Positions 29,583-30,999 of a stretch of 30,999 nucleotides of DNA are shown piece by piece. The first letter of the stretch is position 1. Every line of letters starts with the position of its first letter. Under the pieces are notes generated by a model. That model did no database searches and was not told the origin of the DNA. It was given only the letters and a program-made list of their open reading frames with translations. The position numbers were made by a program, and so were the translations under genes. Source of the DNA: HGM04593 sp045647745. Its GTDB lineage: Bacteria; Bacteroidota; Bacteroidia; Bacteroidales; Bacteroidaceae. The DNA is taken from the NCBI GenBank assembly GCA_045647745.1, contig JAZRMQ010000010.1:1-30999 (forward strand). Direction: 5' to 3'.

Positions 29583-30173
29583 TTAAGAGAATAGAAGTTC
29601 TACCATCTGAGGACGAAGGAAAGACTTGAAGAAAGCCTCAAATTCACCCTCACCGAAATTAACCTTGTATGAGCCATCGGCGGGAGCAATGGAGAACAAT
29701 GTTTTCAAGCCATTGACCTGCTTAATCTCAACGCCCTTATCGAGCAGCGCCTTTGCATTCTTTGCAAAATATGCCTTTAAAGCATCAGCCTCGGCTGTTG
29801 ATATCACCAAAGCCTCGTCTGAGTTCCAACGCTCGGCAATCTTGACGAGCATAGCTTTCACAGAGTCACCTGTGAGCGCCTCTTTTACGGCAGCCTTTAC
29901 AATGCTATCGGTTACAACTGTTGCCACCTCTGATTTCAAAGCACCTACGGCCTGCGCGCCATAAAGTTTAATCTCGGAGCGAGTATTGACATCAAGTTCC
30001 TCGGCTTTCTTCTTGGCTGCTGCCAAAATAGCCTCGGCCTCGGCCTGAGCGTTCTTTACAATCGCAGCAGCATTCTCCTTTGCCTCACAGACAAGGCGGT
30101 CAGCCTCGACTTTTCCTTTTTCCACGCCCTCGGCATAGATTTTCTCGGTCAATTCCTGAATTTTATTTTCCAT
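29583..30173 (-). CDS. ntpE: V-type ATPase subunit E (peripheral stalk)
   Basis: The protein has 196 residues. The N-terminal half is a charged coiled coil rich in Ala, Glu and Lys (ELTEKIYAEGVEKGKVEADRLVCEAKENAAAIVKNAQAEAEAILAAAKKKAEEL), the C-terminal half is a globular cap (GDSVKAMLVKIAERWNSDEALVISTAEADALKAYF, ending FFKSFLRPQMVELLFS). In other systems E pairs with a second stalk subunit (G/H); no such gene is visible here. It is the first gene of the operon, with a -7 box about 34 bases upstream. Confidence 0.88.
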   Translation of the reverse strand: MENKIQELTEKIYAEGVEKGKVEADRLVCEAKENAAAIVKNAQAEAEAILAAAKKKAEELDVNTRSEIKLYGAQAVGALKSEVATVVTDSIVKAAVKEALTGDSVKAMLVKIAERWNSDEALVISTAEADALKAYFAKNAKALLDKGVEIKQVNGLKTLFSIAPADGSYKVNFGEGEFEAFFKSFLRPQMVELLFS

Positions 30174-30206
30174 ATATATAAAGGTTTTTGTTTATAATCT
30201 TCACTG

Positions 30207-30214
30207 CAAAATTA
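30207..30214 (-). promoter_or_regulatory. Candidate -7 box of the V-ATPase operon
   Basis: Minus-strand TAATTTTG, the same -7 sequence as the glycogen promoter; no TTTG at the normal distance. The gap 30174-30530 otherwise holds A/T-rich sequence and the terminator at 30468; no gene is seen. Confidence 0.4.
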
Positions 30215-30467
30215 GCGATTGAAACTGGATTTATTTTTCCATTTTCAAGGCAAAATACAACATTTTACAAAAATAGTATTTTGTATTTAATATTCATATT
30301 ATTTTATTAAAATATTTTAAGAAAAAAGAACTGTATAAATAGCTGTTTTATTGTTTTGGGACATCACGTCGACGCCGAATAACAGAGCAAACAAGAACCT
30401 CGCCACTCACCGAAAAAGGGTTCATTTATATATGTGTAACAAAAAACGAACGAAGCACGATTGCAAT

Positions 30468-30512
30468 AAACAGCATCTGCGAGCAAGATAATCTTGCTCG
30501 CAGATGCTGTTT
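30468..30512. terminator. Perfect 22-bp terminator hairpin
   Basis: The arms 30468-30489 and 30491-30512 are exact complements around one A (core CATCTGCGAGCAAGAT). It lies 19 bases after the stop of the minus-strand partial gene. Confidence 0.85.
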
Positions 30513-30530
30513 TATTATTCTTATAAGAAG

Positions 30531-30999
30531 TTACTTTACAAGAACCTTTTTACCATCGAGTATGTAAATACCTTTTGTCGGGTTCTCTACCGCGCGACCT
30601 TGTAAGTCGTAGTAGATATTGCCACACTCTTCAAACACATCATCAATGCCGGTTATTATTCCAAGTGCTTCTGTGGGGTCAAAGGTGTCTACAGGTACGA
30701 TTAGACAAGAGTTTCCGCCGTCGGGGGTGCTCCACCAATCTATTATCATCTGTTTGCTGCCACCGACGTTGATGTAGTGGTCGCTGTCGAAACAGAAGAG
30801 GAATGTGTTTTCATAAGCTCCGGACAGAATACTTACTGCATCTACTGGTGCTGTGCCAAGCGAACCATCTTTGTTGACGAACTTTTTCTCGGCGGCGTGA
30901 TAGAGGTAGTATGTTTCACCACCATCGTTGCTCAAGATTGCGAAATGCTGACGACTGTCTGTCTCTGCGGCTTCAATGCCTAGGTCGTTGTTCGATTTG
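30531..30999 (-). CDS. Secreted-type protein, C-terminal part (start outside window)
   Basis: The frame is open to the window end, so the N-terminus is missing. The visible 155 or so residues hold a lectin-like repeat (HFAILSNDGGETYYLYHAAEKKFVNKDGSLGTAP), of a kind found in many Bacteroidales surface proteins, and a terminal tail GIDDVFEECGNIYYDLQGRAVENPTKGIYILDGKKVLVK. That tail resembles the C-terminal sorting-type domains (YDLxGRxV...GIYI..GKKVxxK) of exported Bacteroidetes proteins. The product is therefore probably exported. Enzymatic role cannot be seen from this part. Confidence 0.7.
   Translation of the reverse strand, partial: KSNNDLGIEAAETDSRQHFAILSNDGGETYYLYHAAEKKFVNKDGSLGTAPVDAVSILSGAYENTFLFCFDSDHYINVGGSKQMIIDWWSTPDGGNSCLIVPVDTFDPTEALGIITGIDDVFEECGNIYYDLQGRAVENPTKGIYILDGKKVLVK

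Overview
The window reads as a chromosome segment of a Bacteroidales bacterium, probably gut- or rumen-associated; genus not resolved. Evidence: Bacteroidetes-type promoters (TTTG, then TAnnTTTG about 20 nt downstream), a Bacteroidetes V-type ATPase operon containing a DUF2764 protein, a eukaryote-like GT3 glycogen synthase next to an alpha-glucan phosphorylase, a DUF2582 winged-helix protein, and a Bacteroidales-style C-terminal tail (YDLQGR...GIYILDGKKV) on the last, partial gene.

Layout. (1) 1-6100 is an AT-rich accessory region, apparently the right part of an integrated element: the C-terminal part of a tyrosine recombinase, a small basic NUMOD3-like protein, a Rep-like protein, an iteron-like intergenic stretch, a small serine recombinase, a 27-bp perfect palindrome and an orphan PD-(D/E)xK (HsdR-N-like) protein. 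Then come about 1.1 kb without a credible protein gene but dense in RNA structure: a multi-helix RNA (about 4240-4615) with its own terminator, two 46-bp repeats of which the second carries a promoter, and a second RNA (about 4978-5191). Two unrecognised genes follow. A 32-bp near-identical direct repeat lies at 4134-4165 and 6059-6090. (2) 6100-6670 holds a second, diverged copy of the 4978-5191 RNA, again just upstream of a small ORF. (3) 6793-15360: crcB (minus), then mostly plus-strand housekeeping and stress genes: an AlaX-type tRNA-editing domain, a chorismatase/RidA-like protein, two paralogous M3 peptidase lipoproteins flanking a small heat-shock protein with an unusual Cys-rich insertion and a folded leader, a C_GCAxxG_C_C protein and a DUF2582 protein. 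(4) 15422-17852 (minus): hemolysin III-like, murB and an MBL-fold hydrolase, joined by ATGA overlaps. (5) 18015-22271 (minus): glycogen synthase then glycogen phosphorylase. (6) 22600-30173 (minus): V-type ATPase operon E, DUF2764, A, B, D, I, K. (7) 30531 to the end (minus): C-terminus of a secreted-type protein.

The least explained material is the RNA-rich accessory stretch 4130-6460: two copies of one RNA family sit about 45 nt upstream of unrelated small ORFs, together with a large orphan structured RNA and repeats that follow cargo genes. Other points of interest are four C-[DE]-[DE]-x-K pentapeptides inside Hsp20, a long closed RNA structure in the hsp20 leader, and an NtpK sequence that keeps the Na+-ligand pattern of Enterococcus hirae. 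All assignments come from reading the sequence; no database search was run.
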